From NCBI GenBank assembly GCA_025200525.1, contig CM045761.1, forward strand, positions 83,338,506 through 83,402,505: 64,000 nucleotides of DNA, read 5' to 3'. This stretch comes from Camellia lanceoleosa. Its lineage: Eukaryota; Streptophyta; Magnoliopsida; Ericales; Theaceae. The notes below the pieces were generated by a model. The model searched no databases, was not told the DNA's origin, and saw only the letters and a program-made list of their open reading frames with translations. The translations under genes and the position numbers were made by a program. This document shows positions 20,904 through 32,555 of this stretch, in pieces. Position 1 is the stretch's first letter; each line of letters begins with the position of its first letter.

Positions 20904-21301
20904 TTAATAAAATAAAATATCACGTCAAATCCATAATTATTTTACTTTTTCTCTTATAAATATCATATTTAACTATAAAAAAATTCAATTTAATTTTTAA
21001 ATACAATTTTTTTAACTTATTAAAATAATCCAATATTAAAATAACTAATTTCTAATCCTTTTATTTTTTTTGTGATTAAAATAATTTTTTAACCCCAAAT
21101 ATTCTCATAACAATCGAGTGGTATGACATATACCGTGTTTAAACTTCCGTTAGACTAGCGTGTAGTAGCCATAGTTGCCATTTGAGTCAAGTGATATTTT
21201 GGGGCTGAGTCAAGTGATAGATGTTGATGGGGTGGAGTATACTGGACATTACGTGAGATGTCAGGCACCACTTTGTGCCTCCACTAATTTCTCGTCCAAT
21301 T

Positions 21302-21484
21302 GGCTAGTTTGGCATGTACTAAATAAGTTAAAAAGTTAAAAAGTCACTATTTTATTTAAGTCACATCATCTTATTTAAATCACATCACCTCTCTAACACA
21401 TCACATCAAACCCAACCAAAACTCAACCCAAACCTACCAATAAATCAAAAAGTGTACTTTTTTAGGACATCCCAAACCAACCCT
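21302..21484. mobile_element. Degenerate Tourist-like MITE
   Basis: The left end is GGCTAGTTTGGCATGTAC and the reverse complement of the right end is GGGTTGGTTTGGGATGTCC, so the ends match in style. The target duplication is not clear. It lies at the start of DNA present in copy A but absent from copy B. Confidence 0.5.
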
Positions 21485-22003
21485 TATTATTGTGCCGTGA
21501 AAGACTCAAACATTTTGAATATGTCAAACGTCGTTATTTCAATTATTATTTTTTTTTTCTTTTCCTCCTCTTCTTTTTTCCTTCTCTCTTTTGAGTTCGT
21601 CTTTTTTTTTTTTTCAAAATCCAACTCACCTCTGGCAACCCATCCCTACCCTCAACCGCCTTTTCGCAACCCCTTCCTGTCACCCATCGCCATCGCCGCC
21701 TACCCACCACTCTCTCTCTCTCTCTCTCTTTCTTCTTTGACTTTGGGGCTCTGATCCGACTCCGATCCAACCCTCTTCCGTCCTCTCTCTCTGCAACTTT
21801 CTCTCTTCTCATTTCTCTCTCTCTCTCTCTCTCTTCCCATTTACAAAGTAAAAACTCTTCAAGTTTGATTTTTTATTTAATTTTTCTTCAATATTCTTAA
21901 TGAATGAACTACAAACTGAAATCATCACAATTGCATACAGCATCTCTTTTTGTTAAACTGCTGTTGAATATAGTTTTGAGAATTGTAATTGTAAAAACAC
22001 GTG
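21485..22003. other. CT-rich non-coding DNA
   Basis: Two (CT)n runs lie near 21711-21728 and 21811-21833. The overlapping ORFs on both strands (21452-21812) come from composition. No gene was recognised. Confidence 0.5.
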
Positions 22004-22008
22004 TCTAT

Positions 22009-22751
22009 TGTTGGCTTATTTTTCCTACGAAGGAAAATATCATAAATACCAGCAAGGATTGAAAAATCCTTACAAATTAAATTCAAGCCAATTATCAAGC
22101 AATTGTGTTGACGGTTCTTTTGCCTTAATAAAGAAGATTTCAAAATTACCAAGTGCAGAGAAAAGAGAAATTAATAGAAGAATGAGGGAGACGGAGAAAG
22201 ATGATTGAGTGAACAATCGGGGTGATTGAGTGAACAATCAAAGTAACAATTACTTACCTCTACTCCTATATTTTGAAAAGGAAGTACGTAAAATGCTTCG
22301 AAAAAGAAATACTGAAAATAAATGCTTCGAAAATGAAATGTTGAAAATAAATGCTTCGAAAAGGAAATATTAAAAATAAATGCTTCGAAAAGGAAGTGCG
22401 TAAAATAAAATGCAAGAAATATAAATAAAAAGAAAAATATAAATCAATTGTCTTTTATTTGAGTTCTGGATCTCTTTACAATGTAGCCATGAATGGCTAT
22501 TTATAGACAAACATTTTTAGGAAAAACTACCTAAAATTACCTAAAACTACTCATTCTTCCACCTCCTCCATTTCATACTCCATGATATTCCATAACTTCC
22601 TTCAACCTCTACTTTGTGTTTCATGTTCTCTACTTTGCTCTCCATCATCTTTCTATATTTCATAACTTCTCATAACCTCCAAATGAGTAGAAGGGTGCCA
22701 CATGTCCTGTAATTATATAAATAATAAAATTACAGATTTATGGTGCCAACA
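22009..22751 (-). mobile_element. Solo LTR, 743 bp, with perfect 5-bp target duplication
   Basis: The element begins TGTTGGC and ends GCCAACA, a 7-bp perfect terminal inverted repeat with the TG...CA of LTRs. The flanks are TCTAT on both sides (22004-22008 and 22752-22756). On the reverse strand a TATA box (CTATAAATAGCC near 22500) suggests reverse orientation. No internal retrotransposon region is present, so this is a solo LTR left by recombination between two LTRs. The ORFs crossing it are not supported. Confidence 0.9.
22291..22407. repeat. Four 29-bp tandem repeats inside the solo LTR
   Basis: The motif AAATGCTTCGAAAA recurs at 22291, 22320, 22349 and 22378, exactly 29 bases apart. Spacers have the type GGAAATATTGAAAAT. 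Confidence 0.9.
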
Positions 22752-22756
22752 TCTAT

Positions 22757-23825
22757 GTAATCATGATGAATGAGTTTCTTTCTAGACTTTTGGTGGGTAA
22801 AAAAAAAAAAGAAAAAAAGTTGGCTGACCGACATTTTGTTTGGCTAGCCGGTGATTTTTTTTTGGCCAGTCAAATGGGTTTATGGCCGGTCGACTATGTT
22901 TTAATTTTTTTCGATAATAATGTCAGAATGATAGGAAAAGGAGTAGTGGTGGTCTTTATGAGACTTATTTCACACAAATTGTTGCAATTTAAACCTCAAA
23001 TGCATCTTAATCCTTAGTATTTTTATTAGATTATATTGAAATTGCTATACATTGGCAAATGAGTTTGCTATAGTACACTGGTACATAATATTAATGGGTT
23101 TTTGATTTGGCTATTGCTGATTGAATTTGTTGAACTAGTGAAGAAGAAAATAAAAAGAGAAAGAGAGAAGTCTAAGGGAGTAAGAAAGAAACTGGAGATG
23201 GAGGAAGTCATCGGAGAGGAAACAATAACTCGACAACGAGAGGACAGAGGGATGAGAGGGAGCGAGAGAACCTAAGCTGCTTGGGTTTGAGGAGAGAGAG
23301 AGAGAGAGAGAGGGAGGGGAAGATTCAAGGCACTCGAGATTCGACTTGTTGAGGCCCAAAGTATTAACCTTTCTCGTCACACCACTATGGGGTGTTTGGT
23401 AGGGATTATATACACGGAAAACCCAATACACTATATGATTTATTTTGAAAAATAGGTTGAAAGTTAATTTTTTTTTGTTTTTTTTGTTTTCTTTCATAAA
23501 AAGTGTAAAAAAAAATAAAGGATTGAAGTGACTTAAAAAAATTAAAAGTCAAAAAATTAATTTTTAACTTGGATGCCAAAATAGGCTTATGCATCTTATA
23601 ACTAGAAAAAAATGGTATAATTTTAATTTTTTGAATCATAACTAAATACAATATGACGTATCACTAAAAAGCTTATAAATCATAACTAAAATAATGTCAT
23701 AATCAAAAGAAAAAAATTAATCATAACTATAAAAAAAAATGGAATTATTTAATTAATATATGGTACACCATTTTTTAATGTGTGTATAACAGAATTTCCC
23801 TTATACACACAGCTTATAACTTATT
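22757..23825. other. Non-coding DNA present only in copy A
   Basis: This holds a purine-rich tract with (GA)n near 23290-23310 and an AT-rich MITE-like stretch (about 23598-23825) with repeated ATCATAACTA phrases similar to 44760-44970. The ORFs at 22763, 23135 and 23406 have no recognised domain. Confidence 0.45.
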
Positions 23826-23827
23826 TA

Positions 23828-24063
23828 GGGTTCGTTTGGAAAGTAGGTTGGCTTTTTGGCTCTTCGGCTATTTTAACCTGGGGCTAAAAAGCCTCGTTTC
23901 AGAAGGATTTTTTTTTGGCTTTTTTGACTTTTTGTGAAAGAAAGAATGTAATGATTATGGATTGGATGTGATGTTTTGCCTTATTAGGCTAAAAAGTCTA
24001 TTTTGTCTTTTTGTAACTAAAATAACCACAAACTCAACCTAACTCATCTTTCCAAACGAAGCC
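23828..24063. mobile_element. Tourist-like MITE, 236 bp
   Basis: The left end is GGGTTCGTTTGGAAAGTAGG and the reverse complement of the right end is GGCTTCGTTTGGAAAGATGA. TTA flanks both sides (23825-23827 and 24064-24066). The interior is rich in AAAAAGCC/GGCTTTTT inverted motifs shared with 18732-18991 and the fragment near 38540. Confidence 0.85.
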
Positions 24064-24628
24064 TTAAGAGTTTATATCAAATTATTTAGGGTAACTTTTA
24101 TTATAATTTATTAAATAAAAATAATTTAAATAAATTGAAAAAAAAAATTCCAAAAGGTGAGCGAGGAATGATTTTTCAAATAATCTCCGCTAAAGCCAAA
24201 CACCCCATCTCTTTTCTTCACCTAGTTGTTTCACTCTCTCATCTTTGATTGTTTGTACAAACCCAAACCCAGAACCCATCCATCATATCTCTCTCATCAA
24301 TTCTTGTTTGTTTTTGTTTTATCAACAATAGTATTGAAACTAACAAAACCCAGATCACAATTCATCGCCTAGCAACTGGGTTCTTCTAAAACCAGACTTT
24401 ACCTCTTTCTCTCTCTCTTAAGCTTTGTAATTGTTTCTTTGGGATGGGTGTGTTGGAGTTGTGGGTAATCTTCACTTTCGCTCTTGTGTTCTCTTCACGA
24501 GTTCAAGTTTTGAATTCCCAAAACATCACATGCAATTCGAACGATCTCCAGGCTTTAGAGGCTTTCTTGATTGATTCAGGAACTATCAATGGTTGGGGAA
24601 CCTCAAATTGCTGTAATTGGTTAGGAAT

Positions 24629-25911
24629 TGTTAGAATAGTTTTGAAAATTCTGGGAAAAAAATAGAATTTTTATTCAACTTTTGTCTAATTTTTAGGTGG
24701 GACCCATGTGTCGATTTTCGCGAGTCAAAATGCTAACGCGTTCTATGCCGCATTGTGATTCACGTGGTATATTTGGTTGCTCAAAACCATTACCGAGTGA
24801 ATGGGAAATTGAAGCCGAAGTGTGCTCCATAGAAATGGAGTTTTGGTGAAAAATTCTTAAAGGTTTGAAAAATGGCTTGTCCCACATTGATTTGGTAGGA
24901 AGTTTTGAGTGGGTTTATAAGGCATGGGATTGGAACTTGGGGTGTGCCCCAAGGGGTACCCAAGTTTTGTAGAGAATGAGGTTGTGGGCAAAATAGGCTA
25001 GACCCATTGGACACAAAAATCACCACACACGCGTGCACCGTCACCATAGCCCGTCCAGTTGGGCAAGCTGGGCTGGGGTTGGGCTTGTCCGGCCCAATAC
25101 TAATCTTTTTGGGCCAAAAACATTTGAGTTTATTTTATTTATTTTGAAATAAAATCTATCCGTTTTTATTTCAAAAATCTTGTTTGAAATTAAATTCAAA
25201 TTTTGTAATGCACTTCTCTACAAAATTCTGTCCAAACTAAATCTATTCCACCCGAACAGATTTCAAATCTGTTTAATTTTCAAATTCAAACAGATTCGGT
25301 TATCTGTCCAATTCAAAACCCAACAAGTTCAGTACCTGTTCAAACAGGTTTGCACCTATTTAATTCAAAACCAGCAACCACCAATCCATCTATAAATAGG
25401 CAGCCCTCATTTGATGTTTCATTGAATATTTTCGTCCCAAATAGTTCTGCTATTGTTCTCTTCATATTGCTGCATTAGTTTTCTGTCAGAAAGAGTATAT
25501 ACACTTTGTGTGTTTGTTGTACGAATAAATTGTAGTGCTGCATTTATTCGTAGATTGATCATTTTATCTTGGAAGATAGATGTCCGTATTCTAAAAGCAC
25601 CGTGGAGAGAACGAATCTGTCTTAAGGACACAGTGTCGAACATTGGACTTGATCAGAATATTATTCGAGGATTTAATCAAGTAAGTTGATTATTTATTTT
25701 CTGTTTTATTTATTTATTTAAATCAGATTTTGATTTTGTTTTTGTAACAAAATAAAAATTTGTTTTTATTTATTTTGTTTTATCTTTCTTGTTTGATTTT
25801 TGTAATCAAACAAATTCTCTCATTTTCTTTTATTTCTTATATATTCTGTTTGTTGCTAAGTGCACAACATAATTTATTTTTCAAATACAGTAAAGATTGT
25901 CCTACAATCTT
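24629..25911 (+). repeat. 5' LTR of the copia element
   Basis: The LTR starts TGTTAGAATAG and ends near TTGTCCTACA. A TATA box (TATAAATAG, 25391-25399) lies in its second half and would start the genomic transcript. The following bases are not an obvious tRNA-Met primer site, so the primer tRNA is unresolved. The small ORFs in the LTR recur in the 3' LTR only because the LTRs are copies. Confidence 0.9.
25391..25399 (+). promoter_or_regulatory. TATA box of the copia 5' LTR
   Basis: TATAAATAG in a CCATC...GCAGCC context. The 3' LTR has the same box at 30774-30782. Placement inside an LTR about 0.76 kb from its start fits the U3/R boundary. Confidence 0.7.
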
Positions 25912-26244
25912 AAGATAGATTATTTTTTGTATCTTTATTGTATATAATTTTCTGTGTTTTCACAAAGTGATATTCTGGTTAGAAAATACAAATAGTATTT
26001 ATAAATTATTTGACAGATAGTAGTAATATACTGTCTATTTTCTTTGACAACTAGTAGTAAATACTGGTGTCATTAACAATTGGAGAATATTATTTGGTGT
26101 TTCATAAAATTATTGTGGTATTTTATTTTTCTGGTTTTAGTAACAAGGAAAATAAAATTATTTTGTGTTATAATTTATTTTCTGGTTTTAGTAACTAAAA
26201 AATTAATTTGTGGTTTGTTTTTCTGATTTTTGTAATCAGATATT

Positions 26245-28098
26245 ATGGCTACTACAACTGAAACTGCAACTGGAAGTGGTACTCCAATTGTTACACCAAC
26301 ATCGGTCCCTATCCAGAACCATGTTCAAGTACCAATAAATCATGGAGAAAAACGGAAAAAATTTAATGGTACTGAGTTTAAGAGATGGCAGCAGAAGATG
26401 TTGTTCTATCTTATAACTCTAAATTTGGCCCGGTTTCTCCATGAAGAGGCTCCAGCACTTAAAGAGGGTGAAAGTAATCGGTAAGTTGTTGCCGCTGTAG
26501 ATGCTTGGAAACATTCAGATTTCCTATGCAGAAACTACATCCTCAATGGCCTTGACAACATGCTGTATAATGTTTACAGCCCTCTGAAGTCAGCAAAAGA
26601 ATTGTGGGATTCTTTGGAGAAAAAATAGAAGATAGAAGATGCCGGCACGAAGAAATTTGTTGTCGGTAAATTTCTGGATTTTGTCATGGTAGACTCCTAA
26701 ACGGTAATTTCTTAAGTTCAAAATTTTCAAATAATTTTGCATGATATTCATTTAGAAGGTATGTCTCTTAGCGAGTCTTTCCAAGTCACTGCTCTAGTGG
26801 AAAAGTTACCACTGGCTTGGAAAGATTTCAAAAATTATTTAAAACATAAACGTAAGGGGATGACCATAAATGAATTGATTATAAGATTGAGAATTGAGGA
26901 AGATAACCAAAAGGTTGAAAAGAGGAATGGGAAAAATCCCATTAAGTCCAAGGCTAATATGGTTGAACAAGTTCATAAACCACATAACAAAAAGAGAAAG
27001 TTTACTGGAGATAGTCTTAAATAAGGCGACAACAATAGCAACAAGAAGTTCAAAGGAAAATGCTTACTAATGGGTTTAAGATAAACGAACGTGACAAATG
27101 CGTCTATGTTAAAAACACTGACCAAAGATATTTCATAGTTTTTTTTTTATACGGATGACATGCTTATCATTAGAAGCAGTCAAAACATGATCAAATCAAC
27201 TAAGCAAATGCTTAATAAAAGATTTGATATGAAAGATATGGGGGTCGCAGATGTTATATTAGGAATGAAAATTACTAAAACATCTAACGGATATGCATTA
27301 TCTCAATTACATTATATTGAGAAAATTCTTGGTAAATTTATCAAGGATGTTTTGAATTTAGCTAGAACACCTGTAGACATCAGTCATTATTTATCGAAAA
27401 ATAAAGGTGATGCAGTGTCTCAGTTAAAATACTCCCAAATCATTGGAAGCCTAATGTACCTAATGAATTGTACTAGTCTTGACATAGCTCATGCAGTCAA
27501 TAAATTGAGTAGGTACACTAGTAACCCCAGAGAAGACCATTGGAAAACGATCATTCGGGTTCTTAGATATCTAAGATTTACCCGTGATCTTGGTTTGAAC
27601 TTTACTCGATATCCAGTAGTACTCGAAGGTTATTGTGATGCCAATTGGATATCGGATACTAAAGATTCAAAATCCACTAGTGGATATGTCTTTACTCTGG
27701 GAGGCGTTGCTGTTTCTTGGAAATCCACGAAACAAACTTGCATTGCGTGATCCACAATGGAATTCGAGTTCATTGCTTTAGACAAAGTAGGAGAAGAAGC
27801 AGAATGGCTTCGTCACTTCTTAGAAGACATTCCAATGTAACCAAAACCTGTGCCAGCTATTTGAATTCATTGTGATAGTTAATCTGCAATAGGCAGGGCA
27901 CAGAATCATATGTATAATAGTAAGTCACGACACATTCGTCGTCAACATAATACCATAAGACAATTGCTCTCAAATGGAATAATCTTAGTAGATTATATAA
28001 AATCTAAAGAAAATATAGCAGATCCATTAACAAAAGGTTTGACAAAAGAGCAAGTGTATAGTTCATCGAAGGGGATGGGATTAAAGTCTATTACATAA
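26245..28098 (+). pseudogene. Copia gag-pol remnant (gag, RT end, RNase H)
   Basis: Reading starts at 26245 with a copia gag domain: KKFNGTEFKRWQQKMLFYL, then [11 protein letters not shown] and the YLKHKRKGM region, ending near 27024. The frame contains in-frame stops at 26482, about 26626, 26698 and 26713. The zinc knuckle, protease, integrase and the start of RT are missing. Sequence resumes near 27060 just before the RT active site, which reads Y-T-D-D (27148-27159) after a T-tract frameshift. RT thumb and RNase H follow ([19 protein letters not shown] near 27640), with stops at 27748, 27838, 27862 and 27883, ending DPLTKGL near 28040. The deletion removes the functions needed for integration, so the copy is not autonomous. 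Confidence 0.9.
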
Positions 28099-29116
28099 GA
28101 GTCATCATAATGGTAACCCTACTTATATGACTGGAGATCCCAAGAACTAAGTTCAAAGGGACAACTAAGTTATGTGTGGCTCGCCAGAAATCACCAAGAG
28201 ATTAAAATTCCATACCCATTCCTATGGTGAGAGTGATATCTGCAACATGTGTTGTCTGCAGAGGTATAAGGATAAGCTTTGCTTTTAATGATTACTTATA
28301 TCTTGATTAAGGCATAAAATAAAGATGAGTATAAGGAGATACTCACAATAAGAATCACCTATATGAGTGCTGAACTGGGGCCAGTTCTATGAGAATGAAG
28401 AGGCTAAATTCTCTAGAAACACTCATGAAAATCAGGAGCGTTCAAGGCCAAAATGAACACAACAGTGAGAACCATGATGTGTTAGAAGATATTTGTATGA
28501 AATCTATTGTCTTGGCTTACACAAATGGCTAAACAATTCAAGGCATCGCGTCCATTGGTTAGCTAGTAAGTCCGATAAGTTATCACTAGAGAAGGTTCAA
28601 GGCCGAAAGCTACCTATCCTGATGTAAGATATTTTCGACTTATACTCTTTCGATAAAGTCTACATATTGTTGCATTTCCGTTGTCATCAAATTCCATTCA
28701 TGTGGGGGATTTTTAGAATAGTTTTGAAAATTCTGGAAAAAAAACATAATTTTTATTCAACTTTGGTCTAATTTTTAGGTGGGACCCATGCGTCGATTTT
28801 TGCAAGTCAAAGTGGTAACGCGGTCTATGCCGCGTTGTGATTCACGTGGTATATTTGGTTGCTCAAAACCATTACCGAGTGAATGGGAAATTGCAGTCAA
28901 AGTGTGCTCTATGGAAATGGAGTTTTGTGGATAATTCTTCAAGGTTTGAAAAATGGCTTGTCCCACATTGATTTGGTGGGAAGTTTTGAGTGGGTTTATA
29001 AGGCATAGGATTGGAACTTGGGTTGTGCCCCAAGGGGTACCCAAGTTTTGTAGAGAGGGAGGTTATGGGCAAAATGGGCTAGACCCATTGGACCCAAAAA
29101 TCACCACACACGCGCG

Positions 29117-30405
29117 CAGGGACGGATCCAGGATTATGACTTTGAGGGGGCCAAAGTACGTTGAACCTCTAACCAATAAAATTTGAAATTCAATACCAAT
29201 TTCTACTAACATGAAAAAAATCAATAATGTTACGATAAAATATTGAACTATATATTCCTTGTTAACATAGTTGAGTACCAAAAGATGATCATATCATTGA
29301 GAATATTTTTTTGCCCATATTCACTTACAAATAGTAGTAACTATTTCTACATGCATTTATTTACTAAAATTAGCCATCTTCAATTGAACTCGACGCTCTT
29401 TCATAATATCAAAAGCATGGATGATAGAGTCTACATCAAACCCTTGAGTAATGTCTTTTTCAATGTACGTAATCAAGTAACTAGCCAGAAAACCATCTTC
29501 CATCCTATTGCACAATTTAGACTTAACGAGTTTCATAGTTGAAAATGCACGTTCCGATGTAGTAGTTGAAACAGGTAAAGTCAACATAAGACGGATCAAT
29601 CTATCAATAAGAAGATAACTTGTCGAATTTTTTGTTTTTGCCAACATTTGACACAACTCATAAATGGTTGACAGCTTCTAAAACTCGGGAAGTATGGAAA
29701 TATCAAGCTTATAGTTTTCCAACTGATACTTCAAATGCAATTTTTCTTGCTCGAAGAAATCCATGGGATAAAATTTATTTGCAAGTTTGCAAATATCCTC
29801 AATGTTGAATGATCTATAACCATCCATAGGATCCAAAGCTGAGCTAAAAACAAGCAATTCCATTACATCTTGCTTAAACCTATTGTTTAATTCTTGTAAC
29901 TGGGAATCAACTGTAACCATAAAAATATCAACTCGAAAATGATGTTCCGTGGTGAGCTGATCTCTTTCAGAACGAGACCGACCTTGGCCTCCTTTATAAG
30001 GATAGCTCATATCAGGAATCTGTATACCATGATCATTAGAAAATAATTTAATTTTTTCCAATAATGGAACCCATCCATCTTCTCTAAATTTTTGAATAAG
30101 TATCTTAATTGTAGACACCAAATGCATTGCATTTAATATATCTTGATATTTACTTTGCAAAGCTTGGCAAAGATCATCAGTAATCTCCATGATATACCTC
30201 ATAAGAACAAAAATTCCAAATAGTTTAAAAAATTGGGGGGGGAGGGGGGGCTACTCTATATAATTTTGAAATTATCTAAAAAAAATTTGGGGGTGCGAAC
30301 TCCTATAATTTTAAATTATTTTAAAATTTCTAGTATAATATATGATATTTTTCAAATTTTTAGTGGTGTGGCCGTCCTCCTCCGCCCCCCCTGGATCCAT
30401 CCTTG
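29117..30405 (-). mobile_element. hAT transposon inside the copia 3' LTR, 1289 bp
   Basis: The left end CAGGGACGGATCCAGG and the reverse complement of the right end CAAGGATGGATCCAGG are inverted repeats. The flanking 8-mers CACGCGCG (29109-29116) and CATGCGCG (30406-30413) match at seven of eight positions, and the uninterrupted 5' LTR provides the empty site. It carries the C-terminal part of a hAT transposase on the reverse strand. Confidence 0.95.
29357..30202 (-). pseudogene. hAT transposase C-terminal part (TTF/DUF4371 type)
   Basis: The reverse-strand frame opens near 30202 with ITDDLCQALQSKYQDILNAM. It continues through LTTEHHFRVDIF and LNNRFKQDVMELLVFSSALD and, after an in-frame TAG near 29678, into the dimerisation region STTTSERAFSTMKLVKSKL (about 29540). 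This matches plant hAT-type transposases whose N-terminus carries a TTF-type zinc finger. Here the N-terminal zinc finger and the first catalytic part are absent. An intact protein would bind the terminal repeats and cut and paste the element. This copy could at most be moved by a related transposase. Confidence 0.9.
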
Positions 30406-32555
30406 CATGCGCGTGCTGTCGTCCGGTCGGTCGGGCTGGGCTAGACCTGGGCTTGGGCACGAGTACGTGGTGTGAGGTTGGGTTAGGCTTCTCCGGCCAA
30501 AAACATTTGAGTTTGTTTTATTTATTTTGAAATAAAATCTGTCCGTTTTTATTTCAAAAATCTGGTTTGAAATTAAATTCAAATTTTGTAATGCACCTCT
30601 CTACAAAATTCTGTCTAAACCAAATCTGTTCCACCCGAACAGATTTTGAATCTATTTAATTTTCAAATTCAAACAGATTCGGTTATCTGTCCAATTCAAA
30701 ACCCAACAGATTCAGTACCTGTTCAAACAGGTTTGCACTTGTTTAATTCAAAACGAGTAGCCACCAATCCATCTATAAATAGGGAGCCCTCATTTGATGT
30801 TTCATTGAATATTTTTGTCCCAAATAGTTCTGCTATTGTTCTCTTCATATTGCTGTATTAGTTTTCTGTGAGAAAGTGTATATACACTTTGTGTGTTCGT
30901 TGTACGAATAAATTGTAGTGCTACATTTATTTGTAGATTGATCATTTTATCCTGGAAGATAGATGTTCGTATTCTGAAAGCACCATGGAGAGGACGAATC
31001 TGTCTTAAGGACACAGTGTCGAACACTGAACTTGATCAGAATATTATTCAAGGATTTAATCAAGTAAGTTGATTATTTATTTTATGTTTTATTTATTTAT
31101 TTAAATCAGATTTTGATTTTGTTTTTGTAACAAAATAAAAATCTGTTTTTATTTATTTTGTTTTATCTTCCTTGTTCGATTTTTGTAATCAAACAAATTC
31201 TCTCATTTTCTTTTATTTCTTATATATTCTGTTTGTTGTTAAGTACACAACATAATTTATTTTTCAAATACAGTAAAGATTGTCCTACAAATTACCTGCA
31301 ATTCATCTTCTTCACTTGGTTTCTTTAATGATCCTATCGATTCCGGTAGGGTTGTGAAATTAGAAATCTCGGGGAAGATATTGGCTAGCAAACTCAATGA
31401 AACTACTTTCACTGGTTTAGACCAACTTACAACCCTAAACCTTTCTATCAATTTCCTCCGAGGCTCTCGTCCACCATCTCTGTTTCAAATGTCGAATCTA
31501 CAAGTCATCGACCTCAGCAAAAACGATTTCTCTGGTTCAATTTTGATGAGTATCAACCTCTCATTTCTTAAGATTGACATTTCTGATAATTCATTCAAAA
31601 GGTCGGTTCCTGTGGGGATTTGTATCAATTCAACTCGAATTCAGATCATTGATTTTGCTGTGAATCACTTCTTTGGTAGAATTCCATCTGGTTTTGGGAA
31701 TTGTAGTTCGTTAGAACACCTCTGGCTTGGTCAAAATTTTCTCGCCGGAGATATACCGGAGGATGTTTTCCGGCTTCCGTGATTAAACTAGCTCGGTCTT
31801 CGGGATAATCGGTTTTCGGGTGAGCTCAGCAGTGGAATTGGTAATCTCTCTGATCTTGTTGGTTTACTAGAGAGGTACCAAAGAACTTGACTAAATTAGA
31901 GTGCCTCATCTCCAAGGATGTCTTATTGGAAGACCCTACTCTACGCTTGCCATTCTGATTTTCATTCAACGAAGGCGTTAGAATGTTGCAGTATAATCAA
32001 ATTTGGAGTTTGCCACCCACACTTGATCTCAGCAATAATTTTCTCACCGAACCCATCTGGCCTGAGTTTAGGAACCTAAAAAAATTGCATTATTTGGTCC
32101 TAAAATGCAACAATTTATCTGGAAACATTCCTCAGGATTTGTCTGGTATGACGAACATAGAGACTTTGGATTTGTCCCACAATGATCTATCTGGAGCTAT
32201 ACCGCATTTGTTGGTAAATCTCTACTTTCTGTCTGAGTTCAATGTTGCTTACAATCAACTGTATGGGACAATCCCTACCGGAGGGCAGTTTGAAACCTTT
32301 CCAAACTTGAGCTTTGAAGGGAACCTAGGTCTATGTGGTGGTGAACATTCGTCCCGGTATTCGATTAGCAATCAAGTTCCTCAAGTAGTTTCTCCTAACA
32401 AGTCGATGTGGGGAGAGATTATTGTTAGAATGTCATTTGGGATTGGATTTGGGACTGGATTTGGGACATGTTCTTTTTTATTCTAAACAAATTAACATTT
32501 TACAAAAATTGACCTTTGAGTTGAATATTAGAGAGATTTCACATGGAAGTCCCAT

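Larger units (their letters stand above)
19428..21300 (+). repeat. Segmental duplication copy A, upstream part
   Basis: From AAATTGGAATAGTTTAAAAC onward this sequence is collinear with 38666-39850, which lies upstream of the second LRR gene. After removal of two MITEs present only here, the two stretches are nearly the same length. It is therefore the duplicated upstream flank of the LRR gene. The ORF at 20500 lies in MITE sequence and is not supported. Confidence 0.8.
24629..31289 (+). mobile_element. Ty1/copia retrotransposon with both LTRs, internally deleted
   Basis: Both LTRs are recognisable: 24629-25911, and 28711-31289 once a later hAT insertion is removed. Subtracting the hAT and its duplication gives 1282 bases against 1283 for the 5' LTR. 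The element begins TGTTAGAATAG. A polypurine tract GTGGGGGAT precedes the 3' LTR. It sits in the N-terminal region of an LRR gene. The junction bases GGAAT and AAATT fit a decayed 5-bp target duplication. The internal region has a gag and an RT-RNase H remnant but no protease or integrase. Confidence 0.9.
28711..31289 (+). repeat. 3' LTR of the copia element, split by a hAT insertion
   Basis: The LTR begins TTTTAGAATAG, one base changed from the 5' LTR start. It matches the 5' LTR up to 29116, is interrupted by a hAT element, and resumes at 30414. It ends TTGTCCTACA and then passes into LRR coding sequence. The two LTRs differ at scattered positions, so the insertion is not very recent. Confidence 0.9.
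24444..32516 (+). pseudogene. Copy A of PSKR-like LRR receptor-like gene, disrupted
   Basis: The start at 24444 and leader match copy B: a hydrophobic signal peptide (MGVLELWVIFTFALVF), then an N-terminal cap that retains the CC-x-W-LG motif (SNCCNWLGI) typical of plant LRR receptors. A copia element (24629-31289) splits the gene at this point, and coding resumes at 31290 with TCNSSSSLGFFNDP. LRRs run to a TGA at 31780. Near 31865 about 0.67 kb of LRR sequence is missing relative to copy B, with a short shared TTTA at the junction. From 31983 the island-domain end (MLQYNQIW), the last LRRs, the C-terminal cap (FEGNLGLCGGEHSSR) and part of a glycine-rich membrane segment remain. The membrane segment is shortened, which shifts the frame. 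The product would have been a cell-surface receptor without kinase. It is clearly non-functional. Confidence 0.9.

Noticed and set aside
25419..25689. Small ORFs inside the copia LTR, one recurring at 30802-31026
   Set aside because: They recur only because the two LTRs are copies of each other. They overlap on opposite strands and encode no known domain.
26482..26715. In-frame stops in the copia gag considered as programmed readthrough
   Set aside because: There are four stops, and protease, integrase and part of RT are deleted, so ordinary decay is the simpler explanation.
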